From Anaerolineaceae bacterium UBA5311 (GTDB taxonomy: Bacteria > Chloroflexota > Anaerolineae > Anaerolineales > Anaerolineaceae), in contig DHRN01000049.1 in NCBI GenBank assembly GCA_002411175.1, positions 1 through 46,460 of the forward strand: a stretch of DNA of 46,460 nt, given 5' to 3'. Of this stretch, positions 1 to 8,036 are shown piece by piece. The translations under genes and the position numbers were made by a program. The notes beneath the pieces were generated by a model. It did not search any database. It was not told the DNA's origin and saw only the letters and a program-made list of their open reading frames with translations. Position 1 is the stretch's first letter; each line of letters starts with the position of its first letter.

Positions 1-7
1 ATACGGT

Positions 8-182
8 GTAGGGCGAGACATCTGTACCAACGAAGTCGGTATTGGAGGTGCCGGATATTTCGATTGACGCGATCGTTTTGCGCCTCCAATCGGCCGATGT
101 GTGTGGTCGATGTAAATGGCGGATTGAGGGGGGGAAACATCGCCGTCACACCAATATCACAACCCCCTCAATCTCGCCCTAC
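8..182. repeat. Fold-back element with terminal inverted repeats
   Basis: An 11-base sequence at 8-18 (GTAGGGCGAGA) is exactly complementary to 172-182 (TCTCGCCCTAC). Two further perfect inverted repeats lie inside: 41-51 with 80-90 (ATTGGAGGTGC / GCGCCTCCAAT, one G-U type mismatch) and 122-132 with 163-173 (GATTGAGGGGG / CCCCCTCAATC). The whole could fold as a closing stem carrying two hairpin arms. No transposase is encoded. It could be a small non-autonomous mobile element or a structured RNA; nothing decides between them. Confidence 0.5.
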
Positions 183-188
183 GAAATG

Positions 189-274
189 ATGGTTTCGCCG
201 GAACGGGACGAGCCGCGTTCCCTACAAAAGCATCGCTTCGCCGGAACGGGGCAAGCCACGTTCCCTACGAAAAG
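189..274 (+). repeat. Dispersed repeat family A, two tandem copies
   Basis: Two copies (about 189-228 and 231-272) of a unit of about 40 bases with the core TTCGCCGGAACGGG followed by a 'caagccgcgttccctac'-like half. Each unit contains GGAACG...CGTTCC, so it can form a hairpin. The same unit recurs in inverted orientation at about 8697-8802 and in this orientation at 46297-46380. The rest of 275-417 shows only the presumed promoter region of the next gene. Confidence 0.75.
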
Positions 275-417
275 ATGGCTACGCACCCAACATCATGACC
301 GTGTTGCCTAAAACAGGGATTCAGAAATTACCGCGTTCGACAAGTTAACGGGTGATTAACAAGCGTGATAAAATAATAAGTTACTACTACGTTGTATGAG
401 TCTGAAGAGGTGTCTGA

Positions 418-1077
418 ATGGAATTAATACCCTTGCCCGATATAATCCTCCGGATAGGGTTATCCCTGGTGCTTGGGGGCATTATTGGTTTCGAAAGAGA
501 AAGAGATAGTCAGCCTGCTGGTCTGCGCACCCACATGATCCTTGTAGTTGGCGCCTGCCTGGCGATGATTCTGTCAGTAAACATTGCTTTCAAAGCTGGC
601 ACCGACCCCACACGCATGGCGGCACAAGTCGTCTCGGGCATTGGTTTCCTGGGCGCGGGAGCAATTTTGCGTTCTGGCTTTAACGTTAAAGGGCTTACCA
701 CCGCCACAACCATGTGGACAATGGCAATTGTCGGGCTGGCGGTCGGAGCTGGTTACTATGCCGTCTCAGCGATCACCACTGCAGTGCTCATGATCGTCCT
801 CTCGCTGCTGGATGTATTTGAAAAACGTTTTGTTCGCATCAATATCATTCGCAACCTGGTGATCGATGTTCACGAACGCAAGGGTGTGCTGCGTGAGGTG
901 CGCAAGACGATGACACAAATCGCAGACCAGATTATCGACTTCTCGGTTAAGAAAAGCGTCAAAAGCAAACATCTGCGAATCGAAGTCGCCGCCCGTTTCA
1001 ATCGCAGTGACAAGGTTGAAGATTTGGTAGAACAAATCTCCGATATTGAAGGGATCCGCTCGATCAAAATACATTAA
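418..1077 (+). CDS. MgtC/SapB family membrane protein
   Basis: A 219-residue protein of the MgtC/SapB family. The N-terminal 135 residues form about four to five membrane segments and carry family signatures: GGIIGFERE near residue 20, GLRTHM near 36 and SGIGFLGAGAI at 73-83. The C-terminal 75 residues are soluble and resemble the ACT-like domain of longer MgtC proteins. MgtC is tied to growth at low Mg2+ and to inhibition of F-type ATPase in enterobacteria; in other phyla the role is unsettled. The start is supported by GAAGAGGTG shortly before the ATG. It stands alone, with repeats upstream and a gene with its own promoter-like box downstream. Confidence 0.88.
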   Translation: MELIPLPDIILRIGLSLVLGGIIGFERERDSQPAGLRTHMILVVGACLAMILSVNIAFKAGTDPTRMAAQVVSGIGFLGAGAILRSGFNVKGLTTATTMWTMAIVGLAVGAGYYAVSAITTAVLMIVLSLLDVFEKRFVRINIIRNLVIDVHERKGVLREVRKTMTQIADQIIDFSVKKSVKSKHLRIEVAARFNRSDKVEDLVEQISDIEGIRSIKIH

Positions 1078-1149
1078 CCAGGTTATCGGGTCAACCGACA
1101 GGTGCGTATCAGCCAGGCAGACAACTTGGTGCATCTTTGTCGTTTGATG

Positions 1150-1155
1150 TATACT
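1150..1155 (+). promoter_or_regulatory. -10-like box of a near-leaderless promoter
   Basis: TATACT lies nine bases before the ATG at 1165. If used, transcription would begin two or three bases before this start codon, ruling out the upstream in-frame GTG at 1102 and ATG at 1147. No clear -35 box is seen. Confidence 0.4.
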
Positions 1156-1164
1156 CCCATTACA

Positions 1165-2805
1165 ATGCCCGGACTCTCCGCCAGTTTACGCGCTTTTGAA
1201 CCAGATCAATTGGAACAAATTGCTTTGTTTTGGGGCGTCGGGGTGCCGGCAGGTTCCAAATCCAGCATGCGCCTGGTCCTCGAGCTCAGCCTGGTCGACA
1301 ACGAACGTTTCCAAATCATTTTTGAGAGCTTATCCGACCTCGCGCAGTCTGCCCTGCTTAATCTGAAGGCAGCCGGAGGGCAGATGAACTGGTCAAACTT
1401 CAGCCATCGCTACGGAGAGATCCGCGCGATGGGTCCAGCCCGACGAAAAAAGGAACAACCCTGGGCTTTTCCGGTCTCGATCAGTGAAACCCTGTGGTAT
1501 CGCGGATTGATCGGGCGCGATTTTTTACGTGAAGGCGGCGATTTGCAGGATATGGCGTACTTGCCAGATGAATTTCTTGCCTTTTTGCCAGATACTTTAC
1601 CTCATGAGCTCACCCTTGCCAGCCTAAGCCCACACGAACTGGAGCTCGATACAAACACCCGAGAGAGCAATGTTCTTTCAGATGTCTGCACCCTCCTGGC
1701 TGCCCTTCGTTTTGAGCAGCCTGAAAAACAGCTGGCAAAGACCTCCCGCGAACCTGGATACTGGCAGCTTGTGGGAGCTCTGCTGCGGTCTGTTTCTGTT
1801 TTGGACGCGAACAATGAGCCTTCTGACCTCGCCAGATTGCTGCTCGAGATGCCCCGCTGGCAGGGTTTGCCCTGGTTACAGCAGCAATGGCTGAACACCT
1901 CTGGCTTCAACGAGTTCGATTTTATTCCCGGGCTCCATATCGAAAGCGACGAACCGATCGACACCCGCAAAGCCCGCCAAAACCTGGTCAGCTTCCTGTC
2001 TGGTCAGAATTTGGAAACCTGGTTTTCACTGGATGAGCTGATGGAGCTTATGAAACAAACTGACCCGGATTTTTTGCGTCAGCAGGAGCAATACTTCAGC
2101 TGGACTGTGGTCAGGCAAGCCCAACCCGAAGTCCCTTTGGCAGGTCTGGAAAGCTGGCTTGACGTTGAAGGCGCTTTTATTCGCTTTGTTGTCACCCAAA
2201 TGCTGCCTTTGCTTGGAGCCGCTCAGAGCTTTGAAGCAGAGACGGGCAAGGTTTGGTTTCGTCTGCAGCCCCAATTTTTCTCCAATGCTGCTTCTGCGGC
2301 TCCCGGAAGCGCGGAGCTGGAAGAAAGCTCGCTGATCGTCAGTTCCGCAGGGAAAATAGTCATGACCGACCGGTCACCCTTGATTTTACGTTATCAAGTT
2401 TCCCGGTTTTGTGACTGGCTTTCGATTGAAACCAACGAGTTTACCTACCAGCTCAGCCCCACTTCGCTGAGCCTGGCGCGGGAACAAGGTTTGCTGCCCA
2501 AACATCTGATCACCTTACTGCGAAAGAATGCCCAGGGAGGCTTGCCGCCAGCGCTCTATGAAGCGATAAGGCGATGGGAAAGCAGCGGAAGCCAGGCAAA
2601 GATCGAAAACCTGCTGATCCTGCGGGTTGCCAGCCCTGAAATGCTGCAAACCCTGCGGGAAACTGCCGCCGGGCGCTGGCTGGGAGAGGCATTGGGACCC
2701 ACCGCTGTCATACTCAAACCCGGCGGGCAGGGTCCGGTCAGGCAAGCCCTGGCTTACCTGGGCTATCTGAGCGATTATGAGGAAAGTGAGATAGAAAATG
2801 TTTGA
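1165..2805 (+). CDS. Helicase-associated (XPB/Ssl2 N-terminal-like) domain protein
   Basis: A 546-residue protein resembling the bacterial proteins carrying the 'helicase-C3' or XPB N-terminal-like domain (PF13625 type). The C-terminal third (LIVSSAGKIVMTDRSP, then LILRVASPEMLQTL and a final conserved ...GPTAVILKPGG stretch) matches how that domain ends. No helicase motor motifs (Walker A or DExx) are present, so it is not a helicase itself. The frame stays open upstream to a GTG at 1102, but the ATG at 1165 is preferred: a TATACT box would start the transcript just before it and the protein begins naturally with MPGLSASL. It overlaps the next gene by eight bases. Its role is unknown; DNA- or helicase-linked work is an inference. 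Confidence 0.7.
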   Translation: MPGLSASLRAFEPDQLEQIALFWGVGVPAGSKSSMRLVLELSLVDNERFQIIFESLSDLAQSALLNLKAAGGQMNWSNFSHRYGEIRAMGPARRKKEQPWAFPVSISETLWYRGLIGRDFLREGGDLQDMAYLPDEFLAFLPDTLPHELTLASLSPHELELDTNTRESNVLSDVCTLLAALRFEQPEKQLAKTSREPGYWQLVGALLRSVSVLDANNEPSDLARLLLEMPRWQGLPWLQQQWLNTSGFNEFDFIPGLHIESDEPIDTRKARQNLVSFLSGQNLETWFSLDELMELMKQTDPDFLRQQEQYFSWTVVRQAQPEVPLAGLESWLDVEGAFIRFVVTQMLPLLGAAQSFEAETGKVWFRLQPQFFSNAASAAPGSAELEESSLIVSSAGKIVMTDRSPLILRYQVSRFCDWLSIETNEFTYQLSPTSLSLAREQGLLPKHLITLLRKNAQGGLPPALYEAIRRWESSGSQAKIENLLILRVASPEMLQTLRETAAGRWLGEALGPTAVILKPGGQGPVRQALAYLGYLSDYEESEIENV

Positions 2806-3247
2806 AGACAGACCTTCCATTAAAGACCCCGGATTTATCAGCTACGCCTTGCGTTATGTAATTATGTGGACGCTCGCAATCGTTGCCGTGATCGGCTTCA
2901 GCCGCTTCCTCAATGCGCTTCTCAGGCGGGGGATTATTTTTGAACTGGAGCTTCCCTCCTGGCTGCCAGTCTACCTGACCATCACCGGTTTTGTGCAACT
3001 CTCGCTGGGGATGGTCACCTACATCGCTCTCAAAGAACAGCGCAGCTGGCGAATCCCCGCTCTTTGGGTTACTGCCCTGCTCACTATTGGTTTTGCCTGG
3101 GTGGAAAGACTGGTCTTGTGGTCGCCAGACCAGCAACCAGCAAACCACACCTTCACGATCGCGTTGCATTTGATTTGGCTGGCAATGATCGCTCTTTACA
3201 CCATTAAATCTACCCGGGAGGAACCTGTTGATGGACAAAGAGATTGA
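2798..3247 (+). CDS. Small integral membrane protein, unknown function
   Basis: A 149-residue protein with four clear hydrophobic segments (about residues 20-42, 48-75, 83-103 and 118-140) joined by short loops. No catalytic or binding motif is recognised. It begins inside the end of the helicase-associated-domain gene and its end overlaps the start of the CYTH gene, so the three are very probably co-translated. The overlaps and frame preservation argue that it is real. Function unknown. Confidence 0.75.
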   Translation: MFEDRPSIKDPGFISYALRYVIMWTLAIVAVIGFSRFLNALLRRGIIFELELPSWLPVYLTITGFVQLSLGMVTYIALKEQRSWRIPALWVTALLTIGFAWVERLVLWSPDQQPANHTFTIALHLIWLAMIALYTIKSTREEPVDGQRD

Positions 3248-3833
3248 AGTCAAATTTTTAATTAGCGATCAGGCTGGGCTATTACAAAAAATCGCCGGAC
3301 TGGGGCTGAATTGCATTCAGGAACGCATCTACGAACTCAATTATCGCTTCGACATGCCGGATGGTCACCTGGTTTCTCAAAGGCAGGTTTTGCGTCTGCG
3401 TAAAGACAACCAGTCCTGGCTCACCTTCAAAGGTCCGGGCATTCTGGAGGGAGGCGTGCTTTTGCGCAAGGAGGTCGAAGTGGTTGTCTCTGATTTTGAA
3501 GCGACCAAACGCCTGCTCGAGGCATTGGGCTACCAAATAGTGATGATGTATGAGAAGTACAGAGCCAATTACCAGCTGGACAGCCTGGTGGTCTCGGTCG
3601 ATGAGACGCCCCTGGGTTTGTTTGTTGAGCTGGAGGGTGAAAGCCCTGATCAAATTCGGATGGCAGCCGAAACTTTAGGGTTTGATTGGGACGCGCGCGT
3701 CAACCTGAGCTATAGCGCCTTGTTGGATGTTTTCAATCGAAACACAGAGCATGCATTCAGAGATTTGAGTTTTGGGAATTTTTCTGAATTGAAAGTAAGC
3801 CCCAACATTCTCGGATTAAACTATGCCGACTAA
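3231..3833 (+). CDS. CYTH domain protein (class IV adenylate cyclase / triphosphatase-like)
   Basis: About 200 residues forming one CYTH (triphosphate tunnel) domain. The defining ExExK motif is at the N terminus (E4, E6, K8). It is followed by the alternating basic and acidic strands typical of the tunnel: RLRKDNQSWLTFKGP, LLRKEVEV, EKYRANY and LFVELEGES. Family members cleave or cyclise nucleotide or thiamine triphosphates with a divalent metal; the substrate cannot be told from sequence. The ATG at 3231 is chosen over the TTG at 3228 because a GGGAGG Shine-Dalgarno sequence sits nine bases upstream. The gene overlaps the preceding membrane-protein gene and is followed by a strong terminator. 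Confidence 0.88.
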   Translation: MDKEIEVKFLISDQAGLLQKIAGLGLNCIQERIYELNYRFDMPDGHLVSQRQVLRLRKDNQSWLTFKGPGILEGGVLLRKEVEVVVSDFEATKRLLEALGYQIVMMYEKYRANYQLDSLVVSVDETPLGLFVELEGESPDQIRMAAETLGFDWDARVNLSYSALLDVFNRNTEHAFRDLSFGNFSELKVSPNILGLNYAD

Positions 3834-3837
3834 GTGC

Positions 3838-3880
3838 AGACAGTAGGGGAGACCGTGGCAGGTCTCCCGCTGTTTTTTCC
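3838..3880 (+). terminator. Rho-independent terminator after the CYTH gene
   Basis: The stem GGGGAGACC / GGTCTCCC with a six-base loop (gtggca), flanked by partly complementary 'cag' and 'ctg', is followed by TTTTTTCC. It ends the 1165-3833 transcript. Confidence 0.85.
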
Positions 3881-3889
3881 GTTGTTGTA

Positions 3890-3918
3890 ACCGGGCGGGC
3901 ATGGCAACCCGCCCCTAC
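3890..3918. repeat. GC-rich hairpin repeat (GGGCGGG...CCCGCCC)
   Basis: A perfect seven-base inverted repeat, 3893-3899 and 3908-3914, with an eight-base loop. Read on the minus strand it is the 'TAGGGGCGGGTTNCCATGCCCGCCC' style of intergenic palindrome met in many uncultured bacterial genomes. It lies between two convergent genes and may add to termination. Confidence 0.55.
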
Positions 3919-3940
3919 TCGTATCTGCCGTTAATGCAAT

Positions 3941-4480
3941 TTACCAACGTTCGTATCGAACAATTTCTTCTATTGCCTTTCGCGGTTTGGCGTTCGGCTG
4001 CTCAGCGGGATACCCAACCGGGATCACCGCCAAAACATATTTATCTCCAGGAATCCCCAAAACCGGTCGGATATCTTTTTGCTTGAACGCTCCGCACCAA
4101 CACGCGCCCAGCCCCTGATTATCAACCTCCAGCAAAATTTGCGTTATCGGGATGGTGGTATCGCGAATGATGCTCTTCACATCAGATAACCCCGAATCTT
4201 CGTCAATATACATGCCGGCAAAACTCTCACCTCGGGCAACCAAATCTGCCACTGCCACAATCACGACCGGCGCAAGGGAGAGCCACATCTGGTTGCTGGT
4301 TGCCACAGCTATTTCCTGTTTAACGATATCGTCATTAACAATGATAAAGAACCAGGGTTGACGGTTGTTTCCCGAAGGAGCCAGCCTGGCAGCTTCGAGG
4401 ATTTTGTTCAGTTTTTCGTCTTCTATTGGTTTGTTCTCGAATTTGCGGATACTTCTTCGGTGTTTAATTGCTTCTATCAT
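3941..4480 (-). CDS. Nitroreductase family protein
   Basis: A 179-residue FMN-dependent nitroreductase-like protein. The N terminus has the family signature HRRSIRKFENKPI and the AARLAPSGNNRQPW phosphate/FMN-binding stretch. The middle contains GLGACWCGAF, and the C terminus has VLAVIPVGYPAE, which contacts the flavin. Such enzymes reduce nitro, quinone or enone groups with NAD(P)H; the physiological substrate is not predictable. The frame extends 13 codons upstream, but the ATG at 4480 is preferred because GGCAGGTAGGA precedes it and the family consensus begins there. It is transcribed alone, convergent with the CYTH gene. Confidence 0.88.
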   Translation of the reverse strand: MIEAIKHRRSIRKFENKPIEDEKLNKILEAARLAPSGNNRQPWFFIIVNDDIVKQEIAVATSNQMWLSLAPVVIVAVADLVARGESFAGMYIDEDSGLSDVKSIIRDTTIPITQILLEVDNQGLGACWCGAFKQKDIRPVLGIPGDKYVLAVIPVGYPAEQPNAKPRKAIEEIVRYERW

Positions 4481-4644
4481 TCCTACCTGCCTTTCATCAA
4501 TAAGTCTACTCTGAAACAAAATTGACTACCGGTCTGTAATTAGACAAAACAGGGATGACGATTTACCTCACCCAGATGGTTGATAAACACCGAAAGCCCG
4601 AAATCTATGTCAGTATCCTGGATGAGGCAGGATTCAACCCTAAG

Positions 4645-4848
4645 CTAAGGTCTGAACTCCAATATATCTCCCGGCTGGCATTGCAGTGCTTCGCAAATCG
4701 CCTCGAGTGTCGAAAAGCGAATCGCTCTCGCCTTACCGGTTTTCAGGTTCGAAAGGTTGCTCATGGTGATGCCAACCTTCTCAGAAAGCTCAGTAAGGCT
4801 CATTTTTCTCCTGGCGAGTTCAATATCCAGATTAACAATTATCGCCAT
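4645..4848 (-). CDS. Small XRE-family HTH regulator (YozG-like)
   Basis: A 67-residue protein that is almost entirely one Cro/C1-type helix-turn-helix (MSLTELSEKVGITMSNLS then ...LEAICEALQCQPGDILEF). It matches the short YozG-like regulators that accompany DUF2975 membrane proteins, and here it follows such a gene by seven bases. GTGAGG lies five bases before the ATG. It probably regulates its own operon, judging from family context only. Confidence 0.88.
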   Translation of the reverse strand: MAIIVNLDIELARRKMSLTELSEKVGITMSNLSNLKTGKARAIRFSTLEAICEALQCQPGDILEFRP

Positions 4849-4855
4849 GGCTGCC

Positions 4856-5329
4856 TCACACCGTCAGGTCAATTTCTTCTTTATAATCGACTGCTTTTTG
4901 AAAAAGAGTTGCGATCAGGAAGAAGAAAACCGCCGCAATGATTAACACAAAGATGCCGAACATAACCCAAAGGTTCGTTATTGAGCCAGCCACGTGCGCG
5001 CGGGTGTACAAGATCAAAATTATCATTGGAATAATGGCTATCAGCGCGCAAACGCCGATGCCTTTCAACAAGCTCACGGATTTCTGTTCAAAAATCCGGT
5101 TTTTTCGGATGCGTTCCAGGAGCAAAAAAGCCATCAGCAATGCTGCCAGGGCGCAAGCCAAAACCGCCCATGCCATGAGAAGCACAGGTACGCGCATGTA
5201 GGTGATGGTTGGATTTGCCGCTGCCACGTCATGGGAGAGCGGCACCAGGTAAACGCCCAGAGCAAGCGTCAACAGCATGGCGAACAATACTCCAAGCTCT
5301 ACGATTATGGACTGAACTCGAATTTTCAA
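4856..5329 (-). CDS. DUF2975 family membrane protein
   Basis: About 157 residues with four hydrophobic segments: an N-terminal one after KIRVQSIIVELG, then MAWAVLACALAALLMAFLL, ICALIAIIPMIILILY-like and a last one near VLIIAAVFFFLIATLF. The C-terminal FQKAVDYKEEIDLTV tail is typical of DUF2975. The start is set to TTG at 5329, because AGGAGG stands seven bases before it and the protein then opens with the expected LKIRVQ; the upstream ATG at 5374 lacks a good ribosome site. It is paired with the following XRE regulator, a widespread two-gene arrangement of unknown function. Confidence 0.8.
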   Translation of the reverse strand: MKIRVQSIIVELGVLFAMLLTLALGVYLVPLSHDVAAANPTITYMRVPVLLMAWAVLACALAALLMAFLLLERIRKNRIFEQKSVSLLKGIGVCALIAIIPMIILILYTRAHVAGSITNLWVMFGIFVLIIAAVFFFLIATLFQKAVDYKEEIDLTV

Positions 5330-5432
5330 TGCAAACCTCCTTCGGTTCCAACAAGTATGTAGGCAGTTTAGCATTAATTTTATCGTTTGTCAATATATTT
5401 TTAGTGTTATTCGTGATATTTTTCATACAGAG

Positions 5433-5822
5433 TGCGGATTGTCGTTCTGAGCCTCTTTTGCGAAGAATCTTAACATTCCCATGAACAGTCGTTTTGGTTG
5501 AGACGTTAAGACCCTTATGAAGTACACCGTTTGCCGTTGCTTAGGATGACAAGCCTAAGTCGACACACCAGATCCTTTACTGCGTTCAGGATGACATACT
5601 CGGATCGACACACCTGATCCTTCACTTCGTTCAGGATGACAAACAGTCAGGTTGACATACGGATTGTCATTCTGAGCCTCTTTTGCGAAGAATCTTAACA
5701 TTCCCATGAACAATCGCTGTGGTTGAATCGTTAAGACCCTTATGAATTACACCGTTTTCCGTTCCTCGGGATGACAAGCATATATGGAAAAAATCAGATC
5801 CTTCACTGCGTTCAGGATGACA
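5433..5822. repeat. Dispersed repeat family B, duplicated unit
   Basis: Two long copies, about 5433-5610 and 5663-5815, are close to 90 percent alike by eye. Each begins GATTGTCRTTCTGAGCC, continues TCTTTTGCGAAGAATCTTAA, passes a diverging middle with GTTAAGACCCTTATGA, and ends in a TTCAGGATGACA tail that is repeated several more times (5586, 5630, 5811, 5828, 5845). This type of 'CATTCTGAGC...GAAGAATCT' repeat is common between genes in Chloroflexota assemblies. The whole 5330-5843 spacer holds no gene. A related copy lies at 8614-8681 and a reversed one at 46428-46460. Confidence 0.8.
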
Positions 5823-5843
5823 AACATTCAGGATGATAAGCTT

Positions 5844-6674
5844 TCAGGATGACAAGCTCAGCACTCCGTCTTTCCAGCAAAGCTGGTCAACTTCCGCCTG
5901 TACCGCGATCAATTTTGGCAAAAGCGCTTGCATCTTTTCTGCATTTCCGCTGGTCAAAAAAACCTCTCCCCCTGCCCTTTTACGCTCCGCGAGCAGCCCA
6001 CGTGATTCCAAAACCCGTTTCACCTGCCTGGCGATTGCCGGCGCGGGGTCGATCACGCGCACACTCTCCCCGGCGATCTCCCTGATCAGCGGAATCACGA
6101 ACGGGAAGTGCGTACAGCCCATCACCAGCGTATCCACCCCTGCCTTCAGCATGGGTGCCAGCGCGTCCTCCAGGATCCGGCGGGTCTTTGGTGTGTTAAG
6201 ATAGCCCATTTCGATCTGCCCCACCAAACCCGGGCAGGTGGCTTGGAAAAGCTGAACATCGTGGGCAAAACGCTCCACCACCGAGGCATATAATTCTCCT
6301 TGAAATGTGGACGGGGTCGCCAAAACGCCCACTTTTCCGCTCAGGGTTTGTTCGGCTGCGGGTTTAACTGCTGGCTCCATGCCCACAATCGGAAAGTCTG
6401 GGTACAACGCCCTTAAATGCTTCAAGGCTGCCGCCGATGCCGTGTTGCAGGCAATCACGATCAACTTCGCCCCCTGGTCCATCAAAAAACTGGCAGCTCC
6501 CTCCGCCAACCCACGCACTTCTTCAAGACTGCGATCGCCATAGGGCACATTTGCCTGGTCGGCAAAGTAAAGCAAATCTTCGTTGGGCAGGATTTCGCGC
6601 AAAGCCCGAAAAACGGTCAGCCCGCCTACGCCTGAATCAAAAATACCAATCGGTACAGCTGCACTTGGAAACAT
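5844..6674 (-). CDS. murI: Glutamate racemase
   Basis: A 276-residue glutamate racemase, converting L- to D-glutamate for peptidoglycan. Both catalytic cysteines are present in their usual settings: C76 in IACNTASAAA and C187 in VMGCTHFPF. The N-terminal IFDSGVGGLTV and YFADQANVPYGDR motifs are typical. The start at 6674 is supported by a TATAAT box exactly six bases upstream, pointing to a leaderless mRNA; no Shine-Dalgarno sequence is needed. It is not in the ornithine operon, so it serves cell-wall synthesis. Its 3' end runs straight into repeat family B. Confidence 0.96.
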   Translation of the reverse strand: MFPSAAVPIGIFDSGVGGLTVFRALREILPNEDLLYFADQANVPYGDRSLEEVRGLAEGAASFLMDQGAKLIVIACNTASAAALKHLRALYPDFPIVGMEPAVKPAAEQTLSGKVGVLATPSTFQGELYASVVERFAHDVQLFQATCPGLVGQIEMGYLNTPKTRRILEDALAPMLKAGVDTLVMGCTHFPFVIPLIREIAGESVRVIDPAPAIARQVKRVLESRGLLAERKRAGGEVFLTSGNAEKMQALLPKLIAVQAEVDQLCWKDGVLSLSS

Positions 6675-6680
6675 ATCCTC

Positions 6681-6686
6681 ATTATA
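6681..6686 (-). promoter_or_regulatory. -10 box of a probable leaderless murI promoter
   Basis: TATAAT on the minus strand ends six bases before the murI ATG at 6674 (spacer gaggat). The same geometry is seen at 23409, 28777 and 33270. No convincing -35 box is visible. Confidence 0.6.
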
Positions 6687-6713
6687 GCCTGCTCAAGTAC
6701 TAATTTGAATGAG

Positions 6714-7235
6714 TTAGAGCTGAAAGTTTTCCCTCGTTAGCTCGTAATCCACATCTGTTCGCCAGGCGCCCAGTTGGTCCTGCCAGGCATCAGGACGTGT
6801 GGAAACCAAGCTGAAACCCAACAGCTCGTAGACATGCCGCGAGCGTTTGTTGTTAATATCGGTGTCCAGGACGATTTTTTCAATTGCGTCGTATCGATCA
6901 AAAATATGACTGATCATCATTCGTAAAGCCCTTCGTCCGAACCCCCGGTTTTGGTATTCAGTCTCACACAGTTTTATTCCGATTTCAGCCTGGTGCCCTT
7001 CCAGCCGATAACTACATTCCCCAACTGATTTTTCATCGACTTCGATAATCAGCCGCATCATCTTTGCCGGGTCGGTATTCTCAAGCATCTTCCGGGTTTC
7101 TTCCTCCGTGACACCCAACCCCTTTGGGAAACCGGCGTGCTCCATCACATCCCCATCGTTCCACCATTCGGTGAGCCTTCTGGCATCTGAGGGCATAGCC
7201 TCTCGCAGTGCCAGGTCGTTATTTATGAGTTCCAT
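6714..7235 (-). CDS. GNAT family N-acetyltransferase
   Basis: About 173 residues with the GNAT fold of the RimJ/RimL type: LALREAMPSDARRLTEWWND at the N terminus, a central strand VGECSYRL then AEIGIKLCETEYQNRGFGRRAL. The last contains the Q/RxxGxG/A acetyl-CoA pyrophosphate loop (NRGFGR). It ends with NKRSRHVYELLGF. The acceptor is unknown. The frame continues upstream into the preceding gene; the ATG at 7235 (or its neighbour at 7238) follows AAGGAG and is the likely start, giving an overlap of about 17 bases with the C26 hydrolase gene. The two genes are therefore translationally coupled. Confidence 0.88.
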   Translation of the reverse strand: MELINNDLALREAMPSDARRLTEWWNDGDVMEHAGFPKGLGVTEEETRKMLENTDPAKMMRLIIEVDEKSVGECSYRLEGHQAEIGIKLCETEYQNRGFGRRALRMMISHIFDRYDAIEKIVLDTDINNKRSRHVYELLGFSLVSTRPDAWQDQLGAWRTDVDYELTRENFQL

Positions 7236-7956
7236 CATTCTCCTTGCATGATTGAACAAAGTGCCTATAAATCGCTCGCATGGGCTCCAGGTTTTGCAGC
7301 CACTCCGGATGCCACTGTACACCGACCACAAAACGTTTGCCTGGGTGTTCCAGGGCTTCGATCACGCCATCCGGGGCAAACGCGGCACTCCGCAAACCAT
7401 CTCCCACCTGGTTAACCGCTTGATGATGCAGGCTGTTTGTCCGCGCAAAGTTCACACCCAAAATTTCTGACAGCCGCGAGCCAGGTGTAACCGACAAATC
7501 ATGGACCAGCTCGTCGCGCTGGTACCTGGGCCAACAATCGTGCTTCTCCGCACTTGGGATGTGGCTTTCGATATCGACGTAAAGAGTGCCCCCGCAAGCC
7601 ACATTTACCACTTGCATTCCCCGACACACCGTCAGCAGAGGTTTATCACGATCAATAACTTCCCGAACAAGCGTTAATTCAAATGCGTCGCGTTCCTGGT
7701 TTATCCCATAGACCCGTTCGTGGTTCGCGCCACCGAACAGTGCCGGTTCGATGTCGCCTCCCCCTGCCAGGTAAAATCCATCAAAATGTCTGACCAGTTC
7801 GGGTATTTCATCCAATGGAATGATTGCTGGCAGCAAAAAAGGCAAACCACCTGCAGAAATAACTGCCTGGACGTCCTTCTGTCGGCTTTGATATGTCGCC
7901 GAACCTGCTTTATCATCAACCCATTCGGCTGGTACTCCGATGATTGGCTTGTTCAT
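7219..7956 (-). CDS. Gamma-glutamyl-gamma-aminobutyrate hydrolase family (class I amidotransferase-like, C26)
   Basis: A 245-residue protein of the PuuD-like C26 peptidase family. The catalytic Cys nucleophile is C111 in LLTVCRGMQVVNV, and the His-Glu pair is H216/E218 in VGVQWHPEW. LAGGGDIEPALF near residue 63 is also characteristic. The family hydrolyses gamma-glutamyl amides, for example gamma-glutamyl-GABA in putrescine breakdown. Because an ornithine operon lies nearby a role in polyamine or amino-acid catabolism is tempting, but no putrescine-pathway partner is present. It is followed by an overlapping GNAT gene. GGAGGAG precedes the ATG. Confidence 0.9.
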   Translation of the reverse strand: MNKPIIGVPAEWVDDKAGSATYQSRQKDVQAVISAGGLPFLLPAIIPLDEIPELVRHFDGFYLAGGGDIEPALFGGANHERVYGINQERDAFELTLVREVIDRDKPLLTVCRGMQVVNVACGGTLYVDIESHIPSAEKHDCWPRYQRDELVHDLSVTPGSRLSEILGVNFARTNSLHHQAVNQVGDGLRSAAFAPDGVIEALEHPGKRFVVGVQWHPEWLQNLEPMRAIYRHFVQSCKENDGTHK

Positions 7957-7973
7957 TCGCTCCTCCGGGTTAA

Positions 7974-8013
7974 AACAAAAAGCCTTCGAGATAGATCAGG
8001 AAAAGGCTTTTCG
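7974..8013 (-). terminator. Terminator after rplS
   Basis: On the minus strand AAAAGCC, a 20-base loop and GGCTTTTTGTTTT form a stem with a T-rich tail, just after the rplS stop and before the C26 hydrolase start. It should isolate rplS as a single-gene transcript. Confidence 0.75.
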
Positions 8014-8036
8014 GGGATTTCTTTCGTGAATACTGA

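Noticed and set aside
42..311. 89-codon open frame at the window start
   Set aside because: It spans the fold-back element and both repeat units, has no ribosome site and gives a low-complexity, Arg/His-rich product.
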